Shown here piece by piece: positions 34,763 to 43,571 of a stretch of DNA of 64,000 bases. Both the position numbers and the translations under genes were made by a program. The stretch covers positions 1-64,000 of the forward strand of contig CAZOVB010000011.1 in assembly GCA_964583095.1 (NCBI GenBank), given 5' to 3'. The notes under the pieces are model-generated. The model did not search any database. It saw only the letters and a program-made list of their open reading frames with translations, and had not been told where the DNA came from. The stretch is from CAZOVB01 sp964583095 (GTDB lineage Bacteria; Planctomycetota; Phycisphaerae; SM23-33). The first letter of the stretch is position 1, and each line of letters begins with the position of its first letter.

Positions 34763-35703
34763 GCAAGTACTGCGTGACCGGCGGGGCTGGATTCATCGGC
34801 TGCAACCTGGCCCGCTTCCTGCTGGAAAAGGGCCACGACGTCGTCGTCCTGGACAATCTGGCCACCGGCAAGAAGGAGAACATCGAGCCCATCCTTTCCC
34901 AGATCGCCTTTCTGGAAGGCGACATTCGCGATCGCGATGCGGTCGACAGGGCCTTTCAGGGCTGCGAGGGGGTCTTTCACCAGGCCGCCCTGGGCTCCGT
35001 GCCGCGCAGCGTGGAGGACCCCGTCACCAGCCACGATGCCAACGTCAACGGCACGATCACGGTCCTGGAAGCCGCCCGGGCCTCGCAGGTCAAGCGTATC
35101 CTCTTTGCCGCCAGCAGCAGCGCCTACGGGAACCAGCCGGTCTCTCCCAAGCACGAGCAGATGCCGGTCCTGCCCATCAGTCCGTACGCGGCAAGCAAGG
35201 TCTCCTGCGAGGCCTACATGCGGGGCTATGCGGCCGCCTACGGGCTGGAAACGCTCTGCCTGCGTTACTTCAACGTCTTCGGCCCGCACCAGGACCCCCA
35301 GGGGGCCTACGCCGCGGTCATCCCCGCCTTCGTAAGCCGCCTGCTGCAAGGCCGGAAACCCGTGGTCTACGGCGACGGCGAACAGTCCCGCGACTTCTGC
35401 TACATCGAGAACGTCTGCCGGGCCAACTACCTGGGCATGACCGCCCCGGCCGAGGTCTGCGACGGACGCGTGCTGAACATTGCCTGCAATCAGCGAACGA
35501 GCCTCAACGAGATCCTCGCGCTGCTCCAGGAGTTGCTGGGCACCGACATACAGGCTGAATATACCGACCAGCGCCCCGGAGATGTAAAGCACTCGCTGGC
35601 CGCCATCGAGGCCGCGAAAGAATCCATCGGCTACGAGCCGGCCGTCTACTTCGAAGAGGGACTGCGAAAGGCGATCGACTGGTACCGCGAGAATCTCGGT
35701 TAG
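34759..35703 (+). CDS. UDP-N-acetylglucosamine 4-epimerase-like SDR protein
   Basis: A 314-residue extended SDR enzyme. NAD motif VTGGAGFIGCN (6-16), AASSSAYGNQ, and YxxxK as YAASK (Y near 143). The HQAALGSVPRSVEDPVTSHD stretch and the FNVFGPHQDPQGAYAAVIP block are typical of WbpP/TviC-type epimerases, which interconvert UDP-GlcNAc and UDP-GalNAc or their uronic acids. It is translationally coupled to the preceding epimerase. The UDP-sugar dehydrogenase it would pair with lies at 46128-47444. Confidence 0.87.
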   Translation: MSKYCVTGGAGFIGCNLARFLLEKGHDVVVLDNLATGKKENIEPILSQIAFLEGDIRDRDAVDRAFQGCEGVFHQAALGSVPRSVEDPVTSHDANVNGTITVLEAARASQVKRILFAASSSAYGNQPVSPKHEQMPVLPISPYAASKVSCEAYMRGYAAAYGLETLCLRYFNVFGPHQDPQGAYAAVIPAFVSRLLQGRKPVVYGDGEQSRDFCYIENVCRANYLGMTAPAEVCDGRVLNIACNQRTSLNEILALLQELLGTDIQAEYTDQRPGDVKHSLAAIEAAKESIGYEPAVYFEEGLRKAIDWYRENLG

Positions 35704-35714
35704 CCCGGCCTTCC

Positions 35715-36335
35715 ATGTGCAAACGCCTGCTGGATATCCTGCTGAGCCTGGCAGGGCTGATCGTCCTGGGCCCGCTGATGCTCCTGATCTGCCTTGCGAT
35801 TCGCATCGAGTCCAAGGGGGCGGCCATCTTCCGACAGCGCCGGGCCGGCTACCGGGGCAAGCCGTTTGTGATGCTCAAATTTCGCACCATGCGAAGCGAT
35901 GTGGATCCCTACGGCATGAGTCCCCGCAGCGGGGGCGACCCCCGACTGACACGCCTGGGCAAATTCCTCCGGGAGACCAGCCTGGACGAGCTGCCCCAGT
36001 TGCTCAACATCCTTTCCGGCAGTATGTCGCTGGTGGGCCCCAGACCGCTTTACGAGCGACAGGCCCGGCAGTGGGACGAAAACCAGCGCCGGCGTCTGGA
36101 TGTCCGGCCCGGCCTGACCGGCTACGCCCAGGCCTACGGGCGCGGATCCCTGCCGATCGAGGACAAAATCGAGATGGATCTCTATTACGTCGACCACCAG
36201 AGCCTCCGGCTGGATCTTCGGATCCTCTTGCGCACCGCGGCCAATGTCTTGGGCCATCAAGGGGATGTCTACGAAAAGCAGTATTCCCGGGATCGCAAGC
36301 GGGAAAGGGATCGGGAGGAGAAAGACGATGTCTGA
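35715..36335 (+). CDS. Undecaprenyl-phosphate sugar phosphotransferase (bacterial sugar transferase)
   Basis: A 206-residue membrane-bound initiating transferase, which loads the first sugar-1-phosphate onto the lipid carrier. It has a single N-terminal helical hairpin (LLDILLSLAGLIVLGPLMLL) and the short form of the WcaJ/PglC family catalytic domain: FRQRRAGYRGKPFVMLKFRTM, then LRETSLDELPQLLNIL, SLVGPRPL, and RRLDVRPGLTGYAQA. It starts 11 bases after the epimerase and overlaps the HAD gene by eight bases. The tail is highly charged. Confidence 0.92.
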   Translation: MCKRLLDILLSLAGLIVLGPLMLLICLAIRIESKGAAIFRQRRAGYRGKPFVMLKFRTMRSDVDPYGMSPRSGGDPRLTRLGKFLRETSLDELPQLLNILSGSMSLVGPRPLYERQARQWDENQRRRLDVRPGLTGYAQAYGRGSLPIEDKIEMDLYYVDHQSLRLDLRILLRTAANVLGHQGDVYEKQYSRDRKRERDREEKDDV

Positions 36336-37011
36336 CAGGGCCCTGGTGTTCGACCTGGACGACACGCTCTACCCCGAACGCCAGTACGTGCGCAGCGGTT
36401 ACTGCATGGTCGCACAGGTGCTCCGCGAGAGCAAGGGGACGACCCGGCGATACGAAGACTGGCTTTGGGACCGCTTCCAGGCCGGCCAGGCCGACGGAGC
36501 GCTGGACGCCCTCAGCGATCACTTTCAACTGGGCCTTTCAAAGAAGGAAATCAGCGACCTGGTGGAGGTCTATCGCAACCACAAGCCGTCCTTGCAGCCT
36601 CGCGACGGGATCGTGCCCCTGCTATCCTCGGCCGCCAAGGTCGCCCGCCTGGGCCTGCTGACCGATGGCTTCCTGCCTGCCCAGCTTTACAAGCTCGAAG
36701 CCCTGCACCTGCGGGGGGCCTTTGAGGAAATCGTGTTCACCGAAAAGCTGGGGCGCCCGTTCTGGAAGCCCGCCTGCGAGGGGTTCCAACTGATCTCGGA
36801 GCTGCTGGGAGTTGCCCACGAAAACTGTCTGTACGTTGGAGACAATCTGGCCAAGGATTTCGTGGCCCCCAATCGTCTCGGGTGGCAGACGGTTCTCCTG
36901 CGGCTGGAAGATCAGGTGCATGCGGAGAACCCCGCCCCTGAAGGAGGTCAGCCGCAGCAGACCTGCCGGAGCGTGGAGGAACTGGCCCGCATGCTGCTGG
37001 AAGACCGGTAG
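36328..37011 (+). CDS. HAD family hydrolase
   Basis: A 227-residue HAD phosphatase. Motif I is FDLDDTLYP (8-16), motif II LLTDGF near 111, motif III lysine in EKLGRPFWKP, and motif IV YVGDNLAKDF. A helical cap lies between motifs I and II. GGGAGGAG precedes the ATG at 36328, which lies inside the end of the sugar-transferase gene. Located at the end of a sugar-nucleotide operon, it probably dephosphorylates a sugar phosphate, but the substrate is a guess. Confidence 0.88.
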   Translation: MSDRALVFDLDDTLYPERQYVRSGYCMVAQVLRESKGTTRRYEDWLWDRFQAGQADGALDALSDHFQLGLSKKEISDLVEVYRNHKPSLQPRDGIVPLLSSAAKVARLGLLTDGFLPAQLYKLEALHLRGAFEEIVFTEKLGRPFWKPACEGFQLISELLGVAHENCLYVGDNLAKDFVAPNRLGWQTVLLRLEDQVHAENPAPEGGQPQQTCRSVEELARMLLEDR

Positions 37012-37074
37012 AGAAGCTCATCTGGCCATCGAGTCCCCGCCCATGGCCAGCAAGTCCCGCCGGCGCGACAGGGC

Positions 37075-38226
37075 TCAGGTCTGGAAACCCTCGGCCAGGA
37101 ATCTGTGGCGAACCGGGGCGGTCACCGTTTTGCCGCTGACGCAGCGGAAAGTGATCTCGTCGGGTCCGAAACGCACGCTGCGAACCTTCACGAAACCCCG
37201 GGGGATTCTGGCAACGCCCTGAATTGTTCGAATCTCCGTCGGCCGATTCTTCGAAAGCGATACCGTCGTCGGGAACCCCGCCTGGCTGACAGGATTGGCT
37301 TTGGCGCTGGGGGCAAGGCCGGCCGCGAAGTACCCGCAGACGTCCTCGAGGCCGAGGCAGACGTTTCGGCCGTTCCAGGGCGCGCCGTGTCGGCCTCGAT
37401 TGCTCATCCAGAAGACGGTGGCCGGAAGCTGTGCGGTGTCTTTGAGGCTGTACCAGAGATAGCCCTCTCCGGCTGCGACGGCGGTGATCCAGGCCGGTGT
37501 GGACGAGGGTTTCTTGAACAGGGCGATCTGATCTTCGTATCCGTAAAGGTGCGGGAAGCGGGAGGCGTCGATGCTCGCGGGCGTTTTGAACCGGGTCGGC
37601 ACGCGGGAGAGGCTCTTGAAGGCGGCGTCGATGGCCAGGGCCTGATACTCCCGGCTGACCGGGTCGGCATAGAGATCGGGGAAGGTCCGACCCAGGGCGA
37701 AGGGCGATGAGGAAATCGCCAGGCTGCGTTTGTCGTCGTCGGCCGCCAGGGTGGCATGGTGACCCAGGCACATCTTGCCCGAGAACCCCTCCAGCCTGTG
37801 GCGACAGTATACGGCGTTGTGGCCCTCGACGAGGGAGAGTGTCTTTGTGATCGTGCCGGGGCGGATCTTCGTCTTCATTTGCATCGAGAGAGCGATCACG
37901 TCCTCCTGCTGCTCGATCCGGGCATCGGACCACTTGGCTGTGGCCGACTCGCCGTGGGCGGGGTGCTTTTCCCCGCGGTAGTCGTTGTCCGCCCCGAAGG
38001 GCGCACAGAAGAAGTCGCCGCGCAGGGGGACCAGTACCGGTTCGTCGATGGCAAGGGCTTCCTCCTGCCAGGGACTGATATGGTAGGGCTCGACCGGCGA
38101 AGCGGTGTCCCGGTAGAAGGTTACCGGGGCCATGTGCCCGCCGAGTTTCGTTACCGCCAGTTCGACCTGATCGCCGATCAGAACCCAACTGGGCTGTGAA
38201 TGGATCGAACGCGACTGGGGCTTCAT
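37075..38226 (-). CDS. Galactose-mutarotase-like carbohydrate-binding protein, function unknown
   Basis: A 383-residue cytoplasmic protein, almost entirely beta. It opens with QVELAVTKLGGHMAPVTFYR, a pattern like the start of aldose-1-epimerase folds, and contains VEGHNAVYCRHRLEGFSGK in the middle. AAGGAG lies before the ATG. The catalytic histidine pair of true mutarotases is not evident, so I make only a fold-level call. It is transcribed alone, convergent with the HAD gene and divergent from the gene at 38331. Confidence 0.62.
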   Translation of the reverse strand: MKPQSRSIHSQPSWVLIGDQVELAVTKLGGHMAPVTFYRDTASPVEPYHISPWQEEALAIDEPVLVPLRGDFFCAPFGADNDYRGEKHPAHGESATAKWSDARIEQQEDVIALSMQMKTKIRPGTITKTLSLVEGHNAVYCRHRLEGFSGKMCLGHHATLAADDDKRSLAISSSPFALGRTFPDLYADPVSREYQALAIDAAFKSLSRVPTRFKTPASIDASRFPHLYGYEDQIALFKKPSSTPAWITAVAAGEGYLWYSLKDTAQLPATVFWMSNRGRHGAPWNGRNVCLGLEDVCGYFAAGLAPSAKANPVSQAGFPTTVSLSKNRPTEIRTIQGVARIPRGFVKVRSVRFGPDEITFRCVSGKTVTAPVRHRFLAEGFQT

Positions 38227-38256
38227 GGTTTCTCTCCTTGCATATTGGCCCGGAAG

Positions 38257-38277
38257 ATGCGTATTTTCATGCGTATT
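38257..38277. repeat. Short direct repeat upstream of the HEAT-repeat gene
   Basis: ATGCGTATT occurs at 38257-38265 and again at 38269-38277, a 12-base period; a related GCATATTGGCC lies at 38240-38250. It sits between two divergent genes and might be a binding site. Confidence 0.3.
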
Positions 38278-38330
38278 GGCCTTGAGAGCAAGTATCTGGA
38301 TTTTCTCGCACCATCAGGGAGGTTTGCGCC

Positions 38331-39782
38331 ATGTTCCAATTTGCCTTGATCGCACTGGCAGGCCTTGTCACGACGGTCGGGTCCGACCAGACGCCCAACG
38401 AGCTGCTGCAGTTGATACCAAACGAGGCCTACTGGAAGCATGAGGAGGTCGCGCCCAACACCGAAATGCTTCTTGCCATGCTCCAGGAGCCGGAGATGCC
38501 CGAGGATCTCACAGCCCTGCTGGAACAGTTGGGGGATTCGTCGTTCCGGAAGAGGAAAGCCGCACAGGAGGCCCTGGTCAGCGCCGGCCCCGTCGTGTTG
38601 GATCAGGTCAGGAAGTTGGTCGACTCGCCGGATTCGGAAGTTGCTGCGCGGGCGACCGAGATCGTGGAGACTCTCACCACCCAGGCCGCTCAAAACCGGG
38701 TTCGTCAACTGATAGCCATTCGCACGTTGGGTCAACGCAAGGAGACGAAGGCCGCCCAGCGCCTCCAGGCGCTGACCCAAAGCAATAAACCGTTTGTGGC
38801 CGATTACGCCGCTCAGGCCCTGGCCGAGATTCAAGGCAAGGCCTGGAAGCCACAGCGGGACATGAGTTCGCGGCTGAAGACGGACCTTTCTGCTTTCCCG
38901 GACGAACTTTCGGTTCTGGCCCAGGTGGATCTCACCGAAGCGAAAAACCCAATGGGAATCGCCGAAATGGTCCGCATTGCAATGGGCAAGCAGGTGGGGG
39001 ACCAGGAGGTATCGGAAATTGTTTCTGGGATTATGGACGGGATGATCCCGATCGCCCACGAGATCGGGAATTTCCGATTGGACGCTCTGACGTTCGGACT
39101 TTCACTTGACGCCGACGGGAACAACGGATGGGGCGCAGCGATCCTCCGAGGCCGGTACGATCCGTCTTTGGTGTCTCCAGCGCTGTTGCGCAGCGAGCCG
39201 GACGTGGAAAGCCGCAAAGTCGCCGGTGTGGACGTCCTGGCCGTGGATAACGATTTCCAACTTTGCCTGGTTTCGCCGCAGGTGATGGTCGTGCTGATCG
39301 GGCCCGCAGGCAAGGCCTTGCCGATTGAGAAAGTCTTGTTTGGCGTGATGGGCAAGCAGGCCTACCCGCGAACCGAGGCGATGACGCAGTTGCTCGGCCG
39401 GACCGACACAGCGTCTGACTTCTGGGTCGCGATGCGGGTCCCCCCGGTGCTCAAGGAAGAGTTGTTCTTCCAGGAAATCCAGCAGCTCTGTCTCTCTTCA
39501 CAGACCGAGGACAAGGGCAGGAGAATGACCCTTTCGGCCTGGAGTTCAGGCCAAGACAAGGCCGCCAAGGCTGCCGAGGACCTTCGCAACGCCGTTTCGC
39601 GAGTCCGTGGAGGGCTTCGCAGCGTCCCGATGGAGATGGGAGCCATCACCGACCTGCTGGGCAATGTCAAGGTCCGCCAGGAAGAGAGCAAAGTCCTCGC
39701 CGACGTGCTGGTAACCCCCCAGGCCGAGAGGGCGCTTCTGGTCTTGCCCCTGCAATTCTTCGCCGTGGGGGCGCCTCAGTAG
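38331..39782 (+). CDS. Exported HEAT-repeat-like protein of unknown function
   Basis: A 483-residue protein. GGGAGG precedes the ATG, and a short signal peptide (FALIALAGLVTTVGS) is followed by a HEAT-like helical region (about 55-170): LEQLGDSSFRKRKAAQEALV, then DYAAQALAEIQGKAW. The C-terminal part (about 180-483) is a mixed alpha/beta domain with DGNNGWGAAILRGRYD and MVVLIGPAGKALPIEK. I do not recognise this domain. It stands alone upstream of metG. Confidence 0.6.
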   Translation: MFQFALIALAGLVTTVGSDQTPNELLQLIPNEAYWKHEEVAPNTEMLLAMLQEPEMPEDLTALLEQLGDSSFRKRKAAQEALVSAGPVVLDQVRKLVDSPDSEVAARATEIVETLTTQAAQNRVRQLIAIRTLGQRKETKAAQRLQALTQSNKPFVADYAAQALAEIQGKAWKPQRDMSSRLKTDLSAFPDELSVLAQVDLTEAKNPMGIAEMVRIAMGKQVGDQEVSEIVSGIMDGMIPIAHEIGNFRLDALTFGLSLDADGNNGWGAAILRGRYDPSLVSPALLRSEPDVESRKVAGVDVLAVDNDFQLCLVSPQVMVVLIGPAGKALPIEKVLFGVMGKQAYPRTEAMTQLLGRTDTASDFWVAMRVPPVLKEELFFQEIQQLCLSSQTEDKGRRMTLSAWSSGQDKAAKAAEDLRNAVSRVRGGLRSVPMEMGAITDLLGNVKVRQEESKVLADVLVTPQAERALLVLPLQFFAVGAPQ

Positions 39783-39810
39783 AAGCGATTCGCATCGCCT
39801 GGCAGGAATT

Positions 39811-39827
39811 GGCGGTTCAAAACCGCC
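39811..39827. terminator. Hairpin between the HEAT-repeat gene and metG
   Basis: GGCGGTT and AACCGCC form a perfect 7-base stem across a 3-base loop (CAA), 28 bases after the upstream stop codon. There is no T-tract, so it may be a weak terminator or an RNA-processing hairpin. Confidence 0.35.
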
Positions 39828-39891
39828 TCAGCCCCTGCTAGACTGATGCTCTTTACCCCCGTGGGCCCGTGCCGGAAACAAAGGAACTGCC

Positions 39892-41448
39892 GTGGCTGAT
39901 ACTTTCTACGTAACCACACCGATTTACTACGTCAACGACGTGCCGCACATCGGACATTCGTATACGACGATTGCCGCCGACGTCCTGGCCCGGTTCTTCC
40001 GGGCCGAGGGACGCGACGTGCGCTTCCTGACCGGCACGGACGAGCACGGAATCAAGATCTACAAGGCCGCCAGGGAAAAGGGCAAGGAGCCCGACCAACT
40101 CGGCGACGAGGTTGTCGTGCACTTCAAGAAGCTCTGGGAGGATCTGAATATCTCCCACGACGACTTCATCCGTACCACCGAAGACCGCCACGAACAGCGG
40201 GTCCAGGCGCTGATCCGAACGCTGCAGGAAAAGGACGAGGTCTACAAGGGTCAGTACGAAGGCTGGTACGACGAGGGCCAGGAGGAATTCGTTACCGAGT
40301 CGACCGCCCGCGAAAACGAGTACAAGAGCCCGATTTCCGGCCGGGATCTCACCCGATACTCCGAGGAGAACTATTTCTTCCGCTTGAGCAAATGGGTGCC
40401 TCGCCTGATCGAGCACATCGAGGCGACCCCCGAATTCATCGCCCCCGAGTCCCGCCGCAACGAGGTGCTCAGCAAGCTCAAGCAGGGGGTGGACGACCTG
40501 TGCATTTCCCGCGGGGCCGAGAAACTCCCCTGGGGCGTTCCCATGCCCTCGGATCCGTCCCACGTGGTCTATGTCTGGGTCGACGCCCTGAGTAACTACA
40601 TTACCGCCTTGGGGATTCCGGAAATCGGACGCGACGACGACGGCGCCTTCAAGCGGTACTGGCCGGCCAGCGTGCACCTGATCGGCAAGGACATTCTCTG
40701 GTTCCACGCGGTGTATTGGCCCTGCCTGCTGATGGCCCTGGACCTGCCGCTTCCCAAGTGCGTCTTTGCTCATGGGTGGTGGACGGCAGAGGGCAGGAAG
40801 ATGTCCAAAACGCTGGGCAACTTCATCTCGCGGGAGACCATCGAGGAGATCTGCAACGAGTACTCGGTGGATGTCTACCGATACTATCTGCTTCGTGCGG
40901 TGGCCTTCGGGGCCGACGGGGACTTCTCCCAGGAGATGTTCCAGACACGTTACAACAGCGACCTGGCCAACACACTGGGCAATCTGCTCTCGCGCAGCGT
41001 CAATATGATCAGCCGCTACGTGGACGGTCTCATCCCGGCGGGGGGGAATTCGGTCCCCGAGCAGCAGAGCGTGATCGATGCGGCCGGGGAGCTTTCCTCC
41101 GCGGCCGTTGAAGACATGAGCAACTGCGCGTTCCATCGGTACATCGATAAGATTATTGCCCTGGCCGACGCGACGAATCAATTCATCGACAAGACCGAGC
41201 CGTTCCGCCTGGCCAAGGACCCGTCGCAGAAGCAGCGGCTGGGCGAGATTCTGTATACCTGCGCCGAGGCGCTTCGGATCGCCTTGCTGTTCCTCGAGCC
41301 GATCATGCCCGAAGCGTCCCGCCGGGGCTTGGCCCAGTTGGGCCTCCGCGGCGTTGCCACGCCGCTGATGGAAAAGGCCCGCTGGGGGCAACTGCTGCCC
41401 GGTACGCGCGTCAAGAAGGGCGATCCGCTCTTTCCCAGGAAGCAGTAA
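39892..41448 (+). CDS. metG: Methionyl-tRNA synthetase
   Basis: A 518-residue class I synthetase charging tRNA-Met. The GTG start at 39892 follows AAAGGA. The HIGH signature is PHIGHSY (residues 18-24) and the KMSKS loop is GRKMSKTLGN (about 301-310). The connective-peptide domain lacks the zinc-binding cysteines (GWYDEGQEEFVTES, then SPISGRDLTRYSEENYFF), as in the zinc-free bacterial type. The C-terminal anticodon-binding helices are present, and there is no extra tRNA-binding domain. The stop shares one base with the start of the next gene (TAATG). Confidence 0.96.
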   Translation: MADTFYVTTPIYYVNDVPHIGHSYTTIAADVLARFFRAEGRDVRFLTGTDEHGIKIYKAAREKGKEPDQLGDEVVVHFKKLWEDLNISHDDFIRTTEDRHEQRVQALIRTLQEKDEVYKGQYEGWYDEGQEEFVTESTARENEYKSPISGRDLTRYSEENYFFRLSKWVPRLIEHIEATPEFIAPESRRNEVLSKLKQGVDDLCISRGAEKLPWGVPMPSDPSHVVYVWVDALSNYITALGIPEIGRDDDGAFKRYWPASVHLIGKDILWFHAVYWPCLLMALDLPLPKCVFAHGWWTAEGRKMSKTLGNFISRETIEEICNEYSVDVYRYYLLRAVAFGADGDFSQEMFQTRYNSDLANTLGNLLSRSVNMISRYVDGLIPAGGNSVPEQQSVIDAAGELSSAAVEDMSNCAFHRYIDKIIALADATNQFIDKTEPFRLAKDPSQKQRLGEILYTCAEALRIALLFLEPIMPEASRRGLAQLGLRGVATPLMEKARWGQLLPGTRVKKGDPLFPRKQ

Positions 41449-41846
41449 TGCCCGATCAATCTTCCGATAAAACCATGCGAGACGTGATTCTCGCCGATGG
41501 CCGCTACCCGCTGGAGGCCTATGCGTTTCTCCACGACGGGCTCAGCAGCGCGGTTCGCGGCGTCCACGGAGAAAACGTTCTTCCCGCAGGCCAGAGCCAT
41601 GTAACCGGCCAGCACCTTTGCCACGCCCTTTGTCAACTGGCCCTGGAGAGATGGGGAATGCTCGCCGAGACGGTCCTGAGGCGTTGGAACATCAACAAAA
41701 CACTGGACTTCGGCAACATGGTCTACCTGTTGGTCGAGAATAACTTCATGAAGAAAACCGAGGAAGACAGCCTGGAGGACTTCCGCGATGTCTTCGACTT
41801 CCATGAGTACTTCCAGCGCCAATGGCAGTTTGAACTGAAGGAATAG
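41448..41846 (+). CDS. Conserved hypothetical protein, Planctomycetes/Verrucomicrobia-type
   Basis: A 132-residue protein that begins within the metG stop codon. Its body contains YPLEAYAFLHDGLSSAVRG, then HVTGQHLCHALCQLALERWG and RWNINKTLDFGNMVYLLV. I recall this pattern as an uncharacterised family restricted to Planctomycetes and Verrucomicrobia (TIGR04138-like); that link is from memory. It looks cytoplasmic. The coupling with metG suggests co-expression, but no function is known. Confidence 0.78.
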   Translation: MPDQSSDKTMRDVILADGRYPLEAYAFLHDGLSSAVRGVHGENVLPAGQSHVTGQHLCHALCQLALERWGMLAETVLRRWNINKTLDFGNMVYLLVENNFMKKTEEDSLEDFRDVFDFHEYFQRQWQFELKE

Positions 41847-41854
41847 CGTCACCG

Positions 41855-42046
41855 ATGGCCGATGAGAATAAGCAGACGCCCCCGGCCCAGGCCGGGGACA
41901 AGAAACACCCGGTCCCCGAGCCGGTCAACGTGATCGATGGCGTGCCCGATTCGGCCCCGCGCAAGCCATTCTGGTTCTATCTGGTCCTTGGCGGTGTGTT
42001 TGTCCTCTGGCTGGGGTTCCTGCTGTACGTGTATCTGGCCGTCTGA
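41855..42046 (+). CDS. Small single-pass membrane protein
   Basis: A 63-residue protein with a proline- and charge-rich N-terminal half and one C-terminal membrane helix (FWFYLVLGGVFVLWLGFLLYV). It follows the previous gene by eight bases and precedes the amidase gene, so it belongs to the same transcription unit. I do not recognise a family. Confidence 0.6.
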   Translation: MADENKQTPPAQAGDKKHPVPEPVNVIDGVPDSAPRKPFWFYLVLGGVFVLWLGFLLYVYLAV

Positions 42047-42074
42047 CCCGGCCAAGGCGGCCCAGGGAGTGAAC

Positions 42075-43121
42075 ATGGGAGCACGGATGCGACTTTTGAG
42101 CTCTGGAACTTCTCGCGATCGATTCACCTGCCTGCTGCCCCTCTGCTTTTGCGGTTGGATCTGCATCGTCACAACCGGTTGCCGCGAGCCGGAGTTCCAG
42201 ACGGTACCTTCCGGAACACTCAGCGACTATGAAGCGACAATGAGCGTCCACGAATTGGCCCGCGAGTTGAACATGCAGGTGGACGAAACCAACGACCTGT
42301 ATGCTTCGCTGAGCAGATCCCGCACCACGCTGGTGCTCTTCGCCGGCCGGGCGGGGGGGTTCTACGTCAACGGCGATCGGATTCGGCAACTCGAGAGCAT
42401 CCGGTCTTCCGGGGGCATCGTCCAGGTTCCCCGCAGCCTGGTTCCATTGATCCGACAGGCCTTGCCCGCTGCCCCTGCGCAAGTGGCTCCCAGGCCGGTG
42501 GCCCCTGAAGGCCCGATTCGGGGCCTGGTGATCCTGGATCCCGGCCACGGGGGAAAGGACCCCGGGGCCCTTGGGTCCCTGGCCGGGCAGAGTTCGAGGG
42601 TCGAAGAGAAAGCCCTCAACCTCCAACTGGCGCGCAAGGTCAGCTCGCAACTGAAGGGCAAGGGCGTCCGGGTGATGCTGACCCGGTACCGCGATACGAC
42701 CGTGAGCCTGGAAGATCGGGTCAAAATGGCCAACACCCATTCGGCTGCGCTGTTTGTGAGCCTTCATGCCAACTCCAGCAAGGCCAATCCACAGGCCCAG
42801 GGGTTCCAGATCTACATTGCAGCGGTGGCCTCGAACGACACGCGCAGCGCCGCCAAACAGGTTGCCACGTCTTTCAAACGGGCGGGCTTTGAGAGTCACG
42901 GACCGGCCGTTCGCGAAGACAAAGCAAGGCCACTGTTCGTGTTGCGCCAGACGCGCGGGCCGGCTTTGCTGGTGGAAACCGGCTTCATGTCCAACGCGCA
43001 GGACCTTTCCCGGCTGGTGCGTTCGGACTACCAGGACCGCCTGGCCGGGGCCATTGCGGAGGGGATCATCACCCACCTGCGAGAGCAGCAGGGGGCCGGT
43101 GGCCGCCCTTCCGTTCGATAA
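42075..43121 (+). CDS. N-acetylmuramoyl-L-alanine amidase (Amidase_3) lipoprotein
   Basis: A 348-residue peptidoglycan amidase. AGGGAG precedes the ATG at 42075. The signal ends in a lipobox-like IVTTGC, so it is probably lipid-anchored. An N-terminal region (about 45-145) may be a substrate- or partner-binding domain. The catalytic domain shows DPGHGGKDPGA (zinc histidine near 157), the zinc glutamate in SSRVEEKALNLQ, FVSLHANSS (zinc histidine) and the catalytic glutamate in LLVETGFMSN. It splits the bond between N-acetylmuramic acid and L-alanine during cell-wall turnover or division. Confidence 0.92.
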   Translation: MGARMRLLSSGTSRDRFTCLLPLCFCGWICIVTTGCREPEFQTVPSGTLSDYEATMSVHELARELNMQVDETNDLYASLSRSRTTLVLFAGRAGGFYVNGDRIRQLESIRSSGGIVQVPRSLVPLIRQALPAAPAQVAPRPVAPEGPIRGLVILDPGHGGKDPGALGSLAGQSSRVEEKALNLQLARKVSSQLKGKGVRVMLTRYRDTTVSLEDRVKMANTHSAALFVSLHANSSKANPQAQGFQIYIAAVASNDTRSAAKQVATSFKRAGFESHGPAVREDKARPLFVLRQTRGPALLVETGFMSNAQDLSRLVRSDYQDRLAGAIAEGIITHLREQQGAGGRPSVR

Positions 43122-43375
43122 CCATCCGTATACAAAGGGGTAATGTCTGCTTGTGGCCAAGCGGCCCTGCTGCCCGCTGCCCAAGGGCCCAAGGTGGATT
43201 GCGGGGAAAAAATCACGCCGAAATTCACCTCTTGCAAGTTCTGGCCGATGGGTCAGTTGGAGGCATTGCACGCATGGGAGGATTTGCCTCTGCGCAAGAG
43301 AGGCCCCCGGTGGATGTTGCCGCCGGATAGGCTGAATTGTAGCTTGCCAGAAAGCAGATCCCTGGAGGGAAAGCT

Positions 43376-43561
43376 ATGGTTTATCGCATTCGATATCATG
43401 ATCCGTCGCAGTCGCAGCAGGCCGAGGCCGTCGTCGAGGCCAACAGCCCCACCGAGGCGATGGTGAAGTTCCGTTGCATCTACAACACCCGCGAGTTCTC
43501 GGCCGAGCTTCCCGAGCCGGTGACCAGCGTCGGCGAAGAAGAACCCATCTGCCCGGGCTGA
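43376..43561 (+). CDS. Small hypothetical protein
   Basis: A 61-residue protein with GGAGGG well placed before the ATG. It reads MVYRIRYHDPSQSQQAEAVV, then EANSPTEAMVKFRCIYN. The beta-alpha pattern suggests a small alpha/beta domain, possibly nucleic-acid or ligand binding. I do not recognise it. It ends 10 bases before the stop of the convergent nucleotidyltransferase gene. Confidence 0.6.
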   Translation: MVYRIRYHDPSQSQQAEAVVEANSPTEAMVKFRCIYNTREFSAELPEPVTSVGEEEPICPG

Positions 43562-43571
43562 GTTTCGCCGG